11,630 nucleotides of DNA from Cephalothrix spiralis (GCA_032353305.1 JAUCNG010369261.1:1-11630), one strand, 5' to 3'. Positions 1-7,967 are shown, counted from the stretch's first letter. Translations and numbers: made by a program. Notes: generated by a model from the letters alone, not told the origin.

Positions 1-171
1 TTTAATAAATGTGTATTCAATTAATTTCCGCCAAAAAGTTTAAAAGAGTGGTCACAGTATAATTAAAGCGGTTTCATTTCATAACACATGGGGAAATATC
101 CTGAACATTGGAAATTTCGACCGGGGCCGGGCCCCTACAGGCCTACATGTAGGTTCAATGAAGTAATGCTA

Positions 172-450
172 AAATCATGCAGTGCCAGATCATGAAATCA
201 AAATCACAGAATCGAAATCATATATTTTAAATCAATGCTACTCCAGAACCATGCATGAAATCACTTCAGAATCAGAAGAGTGATTCTGGAAGACTGATTC
301 TGGAATCACTTCAGAATCATGGAATCATTTCACAATCAGAGTAGTGGTTCTGAAATAACTCCAGAATCAGGAAATCACTTCAGAATCAGTGGAATGATCA
401 GGGAATAATTTCAAAATCAGTGAAATTCTAGAATCACAGAATCATCATCA
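172..450. repeat. Degenerate array of CAGAATCA / TGATTCTG motifs
   Basis: The core CAGAATCA and its complement TGATTCTG recur many times, commonly with GGAATCA or GAAATCA and CACTT between them. The 19-mer GAAATCACTTCAGAATCAG is identical at 257-275 and 371-389. Because the core occurs in both orientations (for example TGATTCTGG at 281-298 beside TTCAGAATCA at 308-317), the array can fold back on itself. No open frame of note. Confidence 0.75.
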
Positions 451-480
451 TGTACTTTATTTGCAACTCATTTCACAGTC

Positions 481-571
481 TCATAACTCGCAGCTTTTTT
501 ACTCCACTATCTCATGACTCGTAGTGTTTTTACCCCCAATGTCATGACTCATTGTAATCTCACAGTACCCC
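481..571. repeat. Three units of a degenerate 30-31 bp tandem repeat
   Basis: Units start at 481, 512 and 542 with TCATAACTCG, TCATGACTCG and TCATGACTCA. The rest of each unit is a T- and C-rich stretch ending in ACTCC-, ACCCCC- or AGTACCCC-like sequence. Divergence rises along the array. The 91-residue frame at 514-789 begins inside the second unit and is not credible as a gene. Confidence 0.6.
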
Positions 572-948
572 CTACCACCATGCAAGGCGTCAACATATTT
601 TTCACAATATTGAATAAACATGTACATGTACATCTTATATTTTTGATATCGATAAGAAAAATTTTGACGGGTTCTTTAATTCTTACATATATTTGTATTA
701 TACCCATATTTATATGCGCATTTCATACATTAATAGAGTGTGACAAAATCAGGAAATGTCATAAAATGCGCCATTTAAAAAAAAGATAAGATTATTTTTA
801 AATTTTTTAATTAAAGATTCCTGCGCATTCGGCCCCAGAAGTGGACCCTTTCAGTACCAAAATCCAAATTTTCATCAAGGTTGTATTTTTTAACTTTTTG
901 GCCTGTATGCGCACCGTGGTATACGTTCTTCCAAGTTGAGACTCAAAC
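572..948. other. AT-rich upstream region of the channel gene, no gene seen
   Basis: Very AT-rich with a palindromic ACATGTACATGT tract near 618-630. It probably holds intron and/or promoter sequence of the channel gene. I see no convincing TATA box, donor site or coding exon. Confidence 0.5.
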
Positions 949-977
949 TTATATTTTATTACATTATTTCAGGAACG
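949..977 (+). other. Splice acceptor and short 5' UTR before the channel ORF
   Basis: A T-rich tract (TATTTTATTACATTATTTCAG) ends in AG at 971-972, followed by GAACG and the ATG at 978. This looks like the 3' end of an intron, which would place the rest of the 5' UTR in an exon upstream. I could not identify that exon or its donor site. The 14 codons between the TTG at 936 and the ATG would then be intronic. Confidence 0.6.
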
Positions 978-3900
978 ATGTTGGCGGCAGGATTTGAGAG
1001 TTTGCAAACGAATGTAAGTGCAACAATTAAAAAAACTTACATACTTCTCCCAACAACTGAACTGGTAATAAGATTTATTAGTGCAGTCATGGTACTAATT
1101 ACAAGTATTGCTGTTGCAGAGAAACTAGTATCTTCTAAAGGAGTAATGTGCGTACCTTGTAACAAACACAATGATGGTTCTTGCATTAACTTTCAAAATA
1201 GTTCATCCCAACAGAGATTTAATATTCCCGAATCCGATTACATAAATTACCACTGTGCTATTCAAGGTATTAAAAGAGACAACAATGACTTTCACCTTCC
1301 TGATTGGATGATATTAAACTTTGTTTGGATTTTAGTATTTCATGTTGCAGTTATTTTGATAATTCAAGAAGGCTGGATTAATTTCCCTCCAATAAAGAAA
1401 CGAATCAATGCGTTTCTTTCATCAACTAAATCATTTTACGAACTAAATAAGACCCCTAACGAAATTGCTGAAATTCAAAAGAGTGGAAAAGAAGATAACG
1501 ATGCAAAAAAAGTCATTAATGCAAGAAATGAGTTAATTAAAACCAGAGAATATTTGGAAAAAAGCAATTGGGTTTGTATTGCGTTCTTTACTAAATTTTG
1601 TCTGCAGTTAACTTATCCCATACTAGTATTTTGGTTTTATCTACCTATAAGAAATAGTGGTGCTTTTATGATTAAATACAAGCATATCTGTGATCTCGAT
1701 GGAATAACATTCAATTGCACCAATGGGAAAATTCCTGCCTTTGGCAGGATGCAGTGGGCCTTTTGGGTCGTGACAATTTTATATTTCATAACAAATATAG
1801 CAACTTTAATTTTCTTGTTACGAAACAATAGTTTACATCAAATATTCAGAAAGGATTCGAAGGAGAAGAGGCACAAGGGAGATTATGCCTTGCTTCACAG
1901 ATTTTACAGAACACAAAATAAGTTAATCTGTGAAAAAATTGATGAAGCGGAAAATGAAACAGACATGCTTCATGTTCAATTGCACCCAGACCCTAAACAT
2001 TTGACATTGGTATGGAAATGCGACAAAAATACTAGTGAAACGTATATCAACATTGATCCACCTAATCCAGAAATATGCTACGAAATGACAAAAGTAAATG
2101 AAAACCAAATAGAGAATGAAAACGAAATACTGAATGAAGACAAAATAGGCAATGAAAACCAAATAGTAAATCAAGGATTGATTGAAAACCAATTCTACAA
2201 GACAAAAGTTTCTTTCCTTAAACCTGGACTTTTGTATACCATAAGTATTCAGGACATTTCTAAAGATAAAAGGAGAGCTCGAAAGAGAAATCTCAAGACT
2301 GGAATTCAACCTAACCCACCTGCATGTAAGGATATATTTGTGGGAACGCATAGTGTATATCTTGAATGTAACATTTTCAATTGTGGAGAAATAAATGGGC
2401 TAATGTGTGAAATAGTAGTTGGAGAAAATAAATCAACCAACAAAAAAAGAAACACACCCGTTAAAAGAAGAAAAGTTAGTATAGCGGGAACCGTAGAAGG
2501 AAATAAAACTAAATATGTTGTGTGGAAATTAGATAGACTTTTAGACAACACATCTTACAATCTCCAAATCAAATCAATGCATGACCTTACACGCCAGTTT
2601 CGGGAAGATGAAGAAGAAATCATACAATACGAACCCATTCTTTTGTCTGACGTAAATACAGTTGAAATAATAACCAAAGAAAAGGGACAATTTGCAATAT
2701 TGGCATTGAATAAAGGAGATAAATTTATCAGCGTGGAGTTACTTATGGAGGGCGAAAATGGCTGGGAAATCAACAATGAGCATCCTAAAGGAATTGAAGT
2801 ATCAGATGCCATCAGGTCATACTGCATTCTGTCAAGTCATACATGTAAGATAGTTAAAATCAAAGATTGGATTTATATTTTAGCTAATGATGAAGATAAA
2901 ATGATTTTCATTCGAGTAAACCTCTACACGAGTAAAAGTGAAGAATTAAAGATTCCAAAGCTTTTTCAGAAAGATGATAAAAAGATAAAAAAATTGAGCA
3001 TTGGTGCTTTTGAACTAGCAACGATTAAATTAAAAATATATGTGATATTTAGCGAATCAATAGTCCCAAGACGTTTAAAATACGTGGGTTGTTATGATAC
3101 AAATAACGGTAAAAATGCAAATAACATCAAAAACATTGAATGGGAATACGGGTATGATCTAAACTATTCCATTGAAGAGGGTTATAATTTTTTGAATCAG
3201 AATGACGATATCTTCATCATTGGCCTTATATCCCAAGACATAAAAGCTGGACTAATTATACTTCGATTAACTCCCTCTGGAACCGAGCAAATTAAAAGTA
3301 ACCTACAACTACCATACGATCCAGTTGTTGAACTACAGTTTATATTTAGCTTTATAAACAAAGAAAAATTACTTCATTATGTTTTCAAAAACTATATCAT
3401 CAATGTTCAAGGCAAGGACGTTAACTTTAAAACCCCAAAGGAAAGGGAACTCTTGGGTGGCGAAGTAGTCAAATATGATGATCTAATCAAATTACAAAAT
3501 GGATGTCATTACAAATCAGTAGTGTTTGATTCTCAAATAGTATTACTGACATTAGGTTCTCCAAATTTTGATGTATTAGAGTATAATCCATCTACTCATC
3601 CATCTACTCTTAAAGTCGGTCATATAGCCTCCGAATATATAGACTGTATTCCCATTACATTAGGTGGGACACCTACATTAGGTGGGACACCTACACCTAC
3701 TAATAAAGTACGTGCACCGGCTAATGAAGAAGCTACTGAGATTACAGATGATGATAACAGTACTGCATTAACTCCAACAACACTAGCAGAGGTGAATGAA
3801 GATCCAGATGACGACGAAAACCAAGATGATACCATGCAAATTGATGACCAAAATAAAGATTCCGATGACAACAAAAGACAAGTTCGAGCAGAGACCCCAG

Positions 3901-4157
3901 TTGAACATACCGATAGTGGTGAAATGAACCAGGCTTTACTGGAAGCAGAAGCTAATGATATCACAGAAAATAAACTTATTCCGTCAACAGTAGAACCAAA
4001 TTGTGACGAAGATGAAGTCGAAAATGGGGATGTATATGAACACCTATTGACCGATGAACCAGATCTGGCAATGGTAAATTTGGATACACAAATAGTTCAT
4101 TCTAAAGGAGGTGATAGTCCGAGGCCTACCTCCGAAAACATGAGTACACAACTATGA
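978..4157 (+). CDS. LRRC8-like (pannexin superfamily) channel protein lacking leucine-rich repeats, with FN3-like and acidic C-terminal regions
   Basis: 1059 aa. The frame stays open upstream only to a TTG at 936, and a splice acceptor (TTTCAG, ending 972) sits 5 bases before the first ATG at 978, so 978 is the start. Membrane helices lie near residues 28-49, 110-130, 198-222 and 260-282. Loop 1 has C58, C61, C69 and C93, with the CxxC-x7-C spacing of vertebrate LRRC8; loop 2 has C238 and C247. After helix 4, GDYALLHRFY (301-310) resembles the LRRC8 segment that leads into the leucine-rich repeats. No LxxLxLxxN repeats follow. Instead there are FN3-like strands (LTLVWKC at 342-348, LKPGLLYTISI at 414-424; a second domain about 446-565), a beta-rich region about 566-885, and an Asp/Glu/Thr/Pro-rich tail 890-1059. 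Known of the family: LRRC8 pores are hexameric plasma-membrane anion/osmolyte channels. Channel function here is inferred. No residue clearly replaces the LRRC8A filter arginine, so selectivity may differ. A single large coding exon also fits LRRC8 genes. Confidence 0.82.
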   Translation: MLAAGFESLQTNVSATIKKTYILLPTTELVIRFISAVMVLITSIAVAEKLVSSKGVMCVPCNKHNDGSCINFQNSSSQQRFNIPESDYINYHCAIQGIKRDNNDFHLPDWMILNFVWILVFHVAVILIIQEGWINFPPIKKRINAFLSSTKSFYELNKTPNEIAEIQKSGKEDNDAKKVINARNELIKTREYLEKSNWVCIAFFTKFCLQLTYPILVFWFYLPIRNSGAFMIKYKHICDLDGITFNCTNGKIPAFGRMQWAFWVVTILYFITNIATLIFLLRNNSLHQIFRKDSKEKRHKGDYALLHRFYRTQNKLICEKIDEAENETDMLHVQLHPDPKHLTLVWKCDKNTSETYINIDPPNPEICYEMTKVNENQIENENEILNEDKIGNENQIVNQGLIENQFYKTKVSFLKPGLLYTISIQDISKDKRRARKRNLKTGIQPNPPACKDIFVGTHSVYLECNIFNCGEINGLMCEIVVGENKSTNKKRNTPVKRRKVSIAGTVEGNKTKYVVWKLDRLLDNTSYNLQIKSMHDLTRQFREDEEEIIQYEPILLSDVNTVEIITKEKGQFAILALNKGDKFISVELLMEGENGWEINNEHPKGIEVSDAIRSYCILSSHTCKIVKIKDWIYILANDEDKMIFIRVNLYTSKSEELKIPKLFQKDDKKIKKLSIGAFELATIKLKIYVIFSESIVPRRLKYVGCYDTNNGKNANNIKNIEWEYGYDLNYSIEEGYNFLNQNDDIFIIGLISQDIKAGLIILRLTPSGTEQIKSNLQLPYDPVVELQFIFSFINKEKLLHYVFKNYIINVQGKDVNFKTPKERELLGGEVVKYDDLIKLQNGCHYKSVVFDSQIVLLTLGSPNFDVLEYNPSTHPSTLKVGHIASEYIDCIPITLGGTPTLGGTPTPTNKVRAPANEEATEITDDDNSTALTPTTLAEVNEDPDDDENQDDTMQIDDQNKDSDDNKRQVRAETPVEHTDSGEMNQALLEAEANDITENKLIPSTVEPNCDEDEVENGDVYEHLLTDEPDLAMVNLDTQIVHSKGGDSPRPTSENMSTQL
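3657..3692 (+). repeat. Two perfect 18-bp tandem units inside the channel ORF
   Basis: The unit ACATTAGGTGGGACACCT occurs twice and keeps the frame, encoding TLGGTP twice (about residues 894-905). Each copy contains AGGTG-GGA-CACCT, a small perfect hairpin. It sits at the switch from the beta-rich region to the acidic tail, which suggests a linker that can grow or shrink in whole units. Confidence 0.85.
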
Positions 4158-5007
4158 CAATTTCACCTAAAATTTGTGACCAAAGCGCTACTCCACTACG
4201 CCGATAAAAGTACACTTAGGTCAATTTAATTCGATAAATTGCCATTCTAATACTGAATTAGATCAAATATGTATTTAAGTTTTCACGAAGTGTAAATTTA
4301 AGTTTTCACGAAGTGTAAAACTTATTGTTTTTACCAAGATTATTATTATTTTAAGATTGAGATCTCAGGATCTACTCGTTGGATTTGTACCAAACTTGTA
4401 CTGATGTATAGATATAAGTGACTTGTTGGCTGTAGAAGGGTTCAATTTTTGAAATTACTCATATCTTCGCCTATAGGTGGCGTTTTGTAAAATTTGTAAA
4501 ATCGTTCTAAATCAGTAACCACAATAGTTATGAAGTTGAAATTCTGTAGATAGTTAGTACTCGATAAGACCTACAAATTTTATATATGAACATCTAACCA
4601 ATATGTTTATACTTTCGCTGCTAGGGGCGCTGTAATTTTCTTTTCTATGAAGCGGAAAAAAATTCTAATATGTTCGTAATCTACTATTGATAAGCTATCA
4701 GCTATCTGCCTAAAATTTGACAAATTAAGGTCAGAAACAGAAAATTTCATCTAGCTTATCAGTTTCTACTTTTTTACGGTTTTGTTTATCGAATCCCATA
4801 ATTAGTGAAAAATATTTCAATCGAACATGCGCAATCTATGCAACCCTTTTTAGGACTGTGAAGGCCTCTGAACTTTGGAAGAATATGGATGTTTTTAAGT
4901 ATTTCATTTAAGGGTTTTGGTTACTGATCCCGTTAAATCTTGTTGAATGATAATTAAGGACAGATTTATAAAAAAAAATATCGTAAAAATAGACCTATTA
5001 TTTAGCG
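4158..5007. other. 3' flank / 3' UTR of the channel gene
   Basis: Non-coding AT-rich sequence. I see no AATAAA or ATTAAA between the stop codon and about 5500, so either the 3' UTR is long or a variant polyadenylation signal is used. A 9-bp inverted pair (GATAAGCTA near 4689, TAGCTTATC near 4752) is present. No coding exon is supported on either strand. Confidence 0.5.
4273..4318. repeat. Perfect 23-bp tandem duplication in the 3' flank
   Basis: Two identical 23-bp units (4273-4295 and 4296-4318) start with ATTTAAGTTTTCACGAAG and end in TGTAA. Each includes CAC-GAA-GTG flanked by T and A runs, so each unit can form a small hairpin. The location, about 115 bp past the channel stop codon, is probably within the 3' UTR. 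Confidence 0.9.
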
Positions 5008-5153
5008 AGTTTTCGCAAAGCAACGAAGTACGAAAAACGAAAAACGAAAAACGAAGTACCAATGTGTAATTTTCTACTTCGTTCGTCGTAGTACCGTAAC
5101 TACATTTTACAACATTCGTACTTCGTTTCGTAATTCGTATGTTTGCGAAAACT
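5008..5153. mobile_element. Small foldback element rich in ACGAAAA / CGAAGTAC motifs
   Basis: Ends are a perfect 12-bp inverted pair: AGTTTTCGCAAA (5008-5019) and TTTGCGAAAACT (5142-5153). Inside are three perfect ACGAAAA heptamers (5030-5050) flanked by ACGAAGTAC, and the complementary GTACTTCGTTTCG on the right arm, so most of the 146 bp can fold on itself. No coding capacity. I found no clear target-site duplication, so the class is unknown (MITE-like). Confidence 0.6.
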
Positions 5154-5226
5154 GTACATCAAAATAATTATTTTTAGTAAAGGTGTATGATCATGATGGT
5201 TAATATTTGTTTCATTTTGATAACAA

Positions 5227-5301
5227 TAATTACTTTAATCCATACTGAAGCTTTTCGGAGCATACATGTCTTCCTCATCAGAACAGAATTTAAAATTATT
5301 A
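5227..5301 (-). ncRNA. Candidate type I hammerhead self-cleaving ribozyme
   Basis: Read on the - strand, the core CTGATGA (5281-5275) is followed by helix II and then GAAA (5256-5253). Helix II pairs GGA with TCC and, past bulged As, G-C and CA-TG, closed by a TGTA loop. Helix III is only AAGCTT (5253-5248), self-complementary, and C at 5247 is the expected cleavage nucleotide. Helix I: 5282-5285 pairs with 5246-5243, then 5290-5296 pairs with 5238-5232 without a break, then 5298-5301 with 5230-5227, with mismatches between. The open end in helix I makes it type I. Very short helix III is typical of hammerheads in Penelope-like retroelements and retrozymes, which can act as dimers. No reverse transcriptase is seen nearby. 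Confidence 0.5.
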
Positions 5302-5585
5302 AGACGAGCAACACATAGAGTGTACACAAAACAAGATCAAACTATTGGCTAAAATTCAAACAGTCAAAAAGGAAATAATATTTAAAAAAAAATTAGTATG
5401 GATAAAAGTTTACTATTAATATCGAAATGAAATTTATTTTAGTAGTTACATTTTATGGATTTATAAATCATTGAAAACTCTTCCGGATATATTATAAATA
5501 TATCTATTAAATTTTGTTGCTGTTCATTAGCAGTAACTTAGTGAGCATCGTGACAGAGACTTTGACTCGATAGTTTCCATTTTTG
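5302..5585. other. Non-coding sequence, no gene seen
   Basis: AT-rich with an A-run near 5386. It may contain the rest of the retroelement that carried the hammerhead, but no frame or terminal repeat shows this. Confidence 0.4.
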
Positions 5586-5876
5586 CTTAAAGACCCAACT
5601 TCCCATAGTTGCTATGGGACGCATGCGCATTTAACTTGTCTATATTAAATGTATGATATAAATTGATCGAAGCTGTTACATCGACATATAACACAGTTTA
5701 TAATGATTCTATAATACATGTATGTATGTTAATTTTCAAAAATTTTAATGTGTTAAAATAGGGAGATTTATCGGAGCATTTTTTGTTCGTTCCGATCATT
5801 TAAAACTCCCGGCAATTAATAGCAGCGCCGCCTGTATCGATTCCTTCTATACCCATACCCAAGGAGGGTCTTTAAG
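5586..5876. mobile_element. Possible 291-bp inverted-repeat element
   Basis: CTTAAAGACCC (5586-5596) is matched by its exact reverse complement at 5866-5876. Just inside the left end is a perfect hairpin, CCCATAG-TTG-CTATGGG (5602-5618). The right half is locally GC-richer (CCCGGCAATT, AGCAGCGCCGCC). Outside the ends, GTGACA-like sequences occur on both sides (about 5550 and, inverted, 5881-5886). An 11-bp pair over 291 bp is weak evidence for an element, so this is tentative. Confidence 0.35.
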
Positions 5877-6847
5877 GACTTGTCACAACTAGGCGAGAAT
5901 GCTTGACTTGGTTTTGATCGGATTTAAGCATGTAAGCTTTAATAAACTTGTCGGTTTGTTAATACAGACTTAGCGTTTTCAAATTCGTGATTCAATCAAA
6001 TGTATATAGATTGTACCGATCTCAAAATTAATCTTAACAGTGTGATTTGCAATGCTATGATATTTAACATGTAAAAACTTTAATAATTTGATTTGGTTGA
6101 AAACCTAGTGTACATACATGTACAGACTACAAATAGCAACCAAAAAATGTTAATTTGCACATGATAACCAATATACGCTTGCCAATAGATAATTCATTTG
6201 TTTTCATTAATATTTGAAATAAATAACTTAGATTTAAATGAAATAAACTAAAACATTATAACTAATTGAACATGTCGATGCCATACTTTGGATCCAAACA
6301 GATTGCATACTAAGCTACTAGTAAAACATCTCGTGTCGTCTTAAAATTGATGGTTGTTCTGTTAATTAAATCCTAATTATTATGTAATTATTTAATTTTG
6401 TTTCATGTAGGTTATGCCTTGCTTTTAAATTTTAGGATCATAAAATATATATATATATTTATGTAAAATATGTATTTGTGCAACATATGATACATATCTT
6501 ATCGTATGTACCGGAAAACATTTTACGATTTGGTTTTGTATACTTTGATGGATGTTTGGGTGCCACAGTAACGATGAAACGAATCGATTTCTTATCGGTT
6601 GCGCTTGGGATTTATGATAATATCATATATGGTGGTTATTTTCTTATTCAACTTTCAAATGATTTAATATAGGATACAATTTATTGTTCTTCCTGTAGTA
6701 TATTTTATGGAATGTACATGGATTTCATTTTTTAATTGTTAAATATACCGTAGTATACGTAACCCAGATTTCCTTCTCATTAGAATTCAGTTAAACATGT
6801 GCGCAATTACATAAATAATTGTATAATTCCGCTATTAAGAGAGGAGC
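5877..6847. other. Long AT-rich intergenic stretch, no supported gene
   Basis: Contains AATAAA at 5940-5945, a TA-repeat run near 6448-6461 and ACATACATGTACA near 6112. One 64-codon frame (6478-6672) shows no recognisable motif and no splice signals. I see nothing else to annotate. Confidence 0.5.
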
Positions 6848-7282
6848 GAGAAAAAATACCATAGCCAGATTCAAAATCAAATATTTTCATACAGATGAGT
6901 AGCAGCAACATCTAACATTCATCAATATTATTTTGAATTTTTTTCAAATTGATAACTATAGATCGGGAAATTAAGTTAAATCACTATTTCTCCTAATCTA
7001 ATATTAAAAAGACTTACACATAGTCATCATTTTGAGAGAAAAATTCAAAATAATATTGATGAATGTGAACTGTGAAGTCAATTTTTACAAGTAATATTTT
7101 AATATAAGTTTGATGTTGCTACACCTGATACATGTATTAATAAAAAAATTACCTTAAATCTTTGAATCACAGAGGTATTTCTCGTATCAAGTACTGACAA
7201 AGTGGAAGGGATTAGATACGTCCGGAAAAAACGTGTATTTTAGCACACTATATATTCGTATTTGCTTATGGTATTTTTTCTC
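6848..7282. mobile_element. Nested inverted-repeat (foldback/MITE-like) element
   Basis: Three inverted pairs nest around a common centre. Outer: GAGAAAAAATACCAT (6848-6862) with 7268-7282, 15 bp perfect. Middle: GCAGCAACATC (6902-6912) with GATGTTGCTAC (7112-7122), 10 of 11. Inner: a perfect 28-bp pair, 6915-6942 with 7039-7066, beginning ACATTCATCAATATTATTTT. No coding capacity. The unpaired loop is about 96 bp. The inner arms are identical, so they are recent or kept similar by conversion. Whether the outer pair marks the true ends is uncertain. Confidence 0.6.
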
Positions 7283-7376
7283 TTCTTTGGTACTACATGT
7301 ACTTGCTTCATTTAATTATTAAAGTATAACTGAGCTTATATAATAAAACTTAATAAAGAATTAAAATTAATCATAC

Positions 7377-7458
7377 CGTAATTCTTTGTCTTTCTCTCCT
7401 CCGGTTAAAGGACTGAACATGCTGGTTTCGGATTCAGAAGCAGTTTGCGATAACGCAC
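7377..7458 (-). CDS. Fourth coding exon of the Tudor-domain gene (possibly the last)
   Basis: On the - strand, TTTTATTTTAG is a good acceptor ending at 7459. The exon begins GT, which completes the Gly codon left by the Tudor exon (G|GT), and reads ALSQTASESETSMF (Ser/Thr-rich) then SPLTGGEKDKEL in the same frame. It can end at a donor CG|GTATGA after 7377, leaving two bases of an Arg codon. Alternatively it reads through to Arg-Tyr-Asp and a TAA stop at 7369-7367, with an ATTAAA-like signal about 50 bp further on; in that case the protein is only about 120-135 aa. I could not find a convincing next exon to the left. No domain in this exon; composition suggests a disordered linker. Confidence 0.6.
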
Positions 7459-7556
7459 CTAAAATAAAATCATCATTCTTCTTTATCTTCAAAGCTTAAG
7501 AAGATAACTCGTGACTCTAACATCTTGGTCAACATTTAATAATATAAAAACTGGAC

Positions 7557-7703
7557 ATGGCTGTTACCGACGAAAGACGAAAAACGCCCAGCATAATGGC
7601 GAATATGTCTGGCCGCAACACTGGAGACTCCTCATCTAAACTCAACTTGGTCGGAGTTTATTTTAAAGTTATGTTGATTAATTGCTTCGAATTTTCAAAT
7701 TAG
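7557..7703 (+). CDS. Short unidentified ORF or first exon, inside a Tudor-gene intron
   Basis: 48 codons from ATG 7557 to TAG 7701-7703, starting MAVTDERRKTPSIMANMSGR and continuing with NTGDSSSKLN. Two further in-frame Mets follow (7596, 7605). The first ~30 codons are clearly GC-richer than their surroundings and read like real N-terminal protein sequence; the last ten (LINCFEFSN) look like intron read-through. A donor could be GTCGGA after TTG or GTTATG after AAA, both weak. It lies on the strand opposite the Tudor gene, within its 314-bp intron. ATAATGGCGAATATG at 7593-7607 also resembles a YY1-type site, so a promoter element is another reading. Confidence 0.25.
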   Translation: MAVTDERRKTPSIMANMSGRNTGDSSSKLNLVGVYFKVMLINCFEFSN

Positions 7704-7772
7704 CCTTAAACATTATTGGTTAGTTTACGTTAGGGTTCTATCTGCATACTTGAACTTATTAATGTAACTTAC

Positions 7773-7967
7773 CGGATTGCTTCTTTTTTGGACTATACTT
7801 TCGCAGCTTTTCAATATCAATAACTTCATCTTCATCAGAATCATATCCCTGAAATGTGACAACAGCTCGCACCTTTCTCGGTAACTTCTTGATTTCCTTT
7901 ATATTACCGACGTAAAATTTACCATCGGAAAATGGAGCTGCGCACAAATCACCTTTACCCCAAGCCA
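7773..7967 (-). CDS. Tudor-domain exon of a split gene (SMN-type Tudor)
   Basis: 195 bp, bounded by a 3' site TCCAAATATTTAG before 7967 and a perfect donor, G|GTAAGT, after 7773. It starts with two bases and ends with one base of a codon, so its phase is symmetric. The protein reads WGKGDLCAAPFSDGKFY, then a variable turn, then VVTFQGYDSDEDEVIDIEKL. This is the Tudor pattern of SMN, SMNDC1 and TDRD3: W-x2-GD-x-C-x-A, an aromatic before D/G, FY, V-x-F-x-GY and a final acidic strand. Such domains bind symmetrically dimethylated arginine through an aromatic cage, usually in nuclear RNA-processing or germ-granule proteins. A basic PKKK follows. SMN's own N-terminal Gemin2-binding motif and its YG box are not seen, so I do not name the gene. 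Confidence 0.8.

Noticed and set aside
514-789. 91-codon + strand frame
   Set aside because: It starts inside a tandem repeat, has no domain, and its hydrophobic look comes from AT-rich sequence.
936-977. Upstream extension of the channel ORF from a non-ATG codon
   Set aside because: The first codon is TTG, the stretch holds a T-rich tract ending in CAG, and LRRC8 proteins have a short N-terminus that fits the ATG at 978.
1637-3964. Five - strand frames opposite the channel gene
   Set aside because: All are antisense shadows of the 3.2-kb coding frame, with composition dictated by it.
4222-4450. Possible further - strand exons of the Tudor gene (acceptors near 4230 and 4430)
   Set aside because: Open stretches are under 20 codons, end in stops and have no donor; they do not stand out from chance.
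6478-6672. 64-codon + strand frame
   Set aside because: Lone frame with no recognisable motif, splice sites or neighbours; length is within chance for this region.
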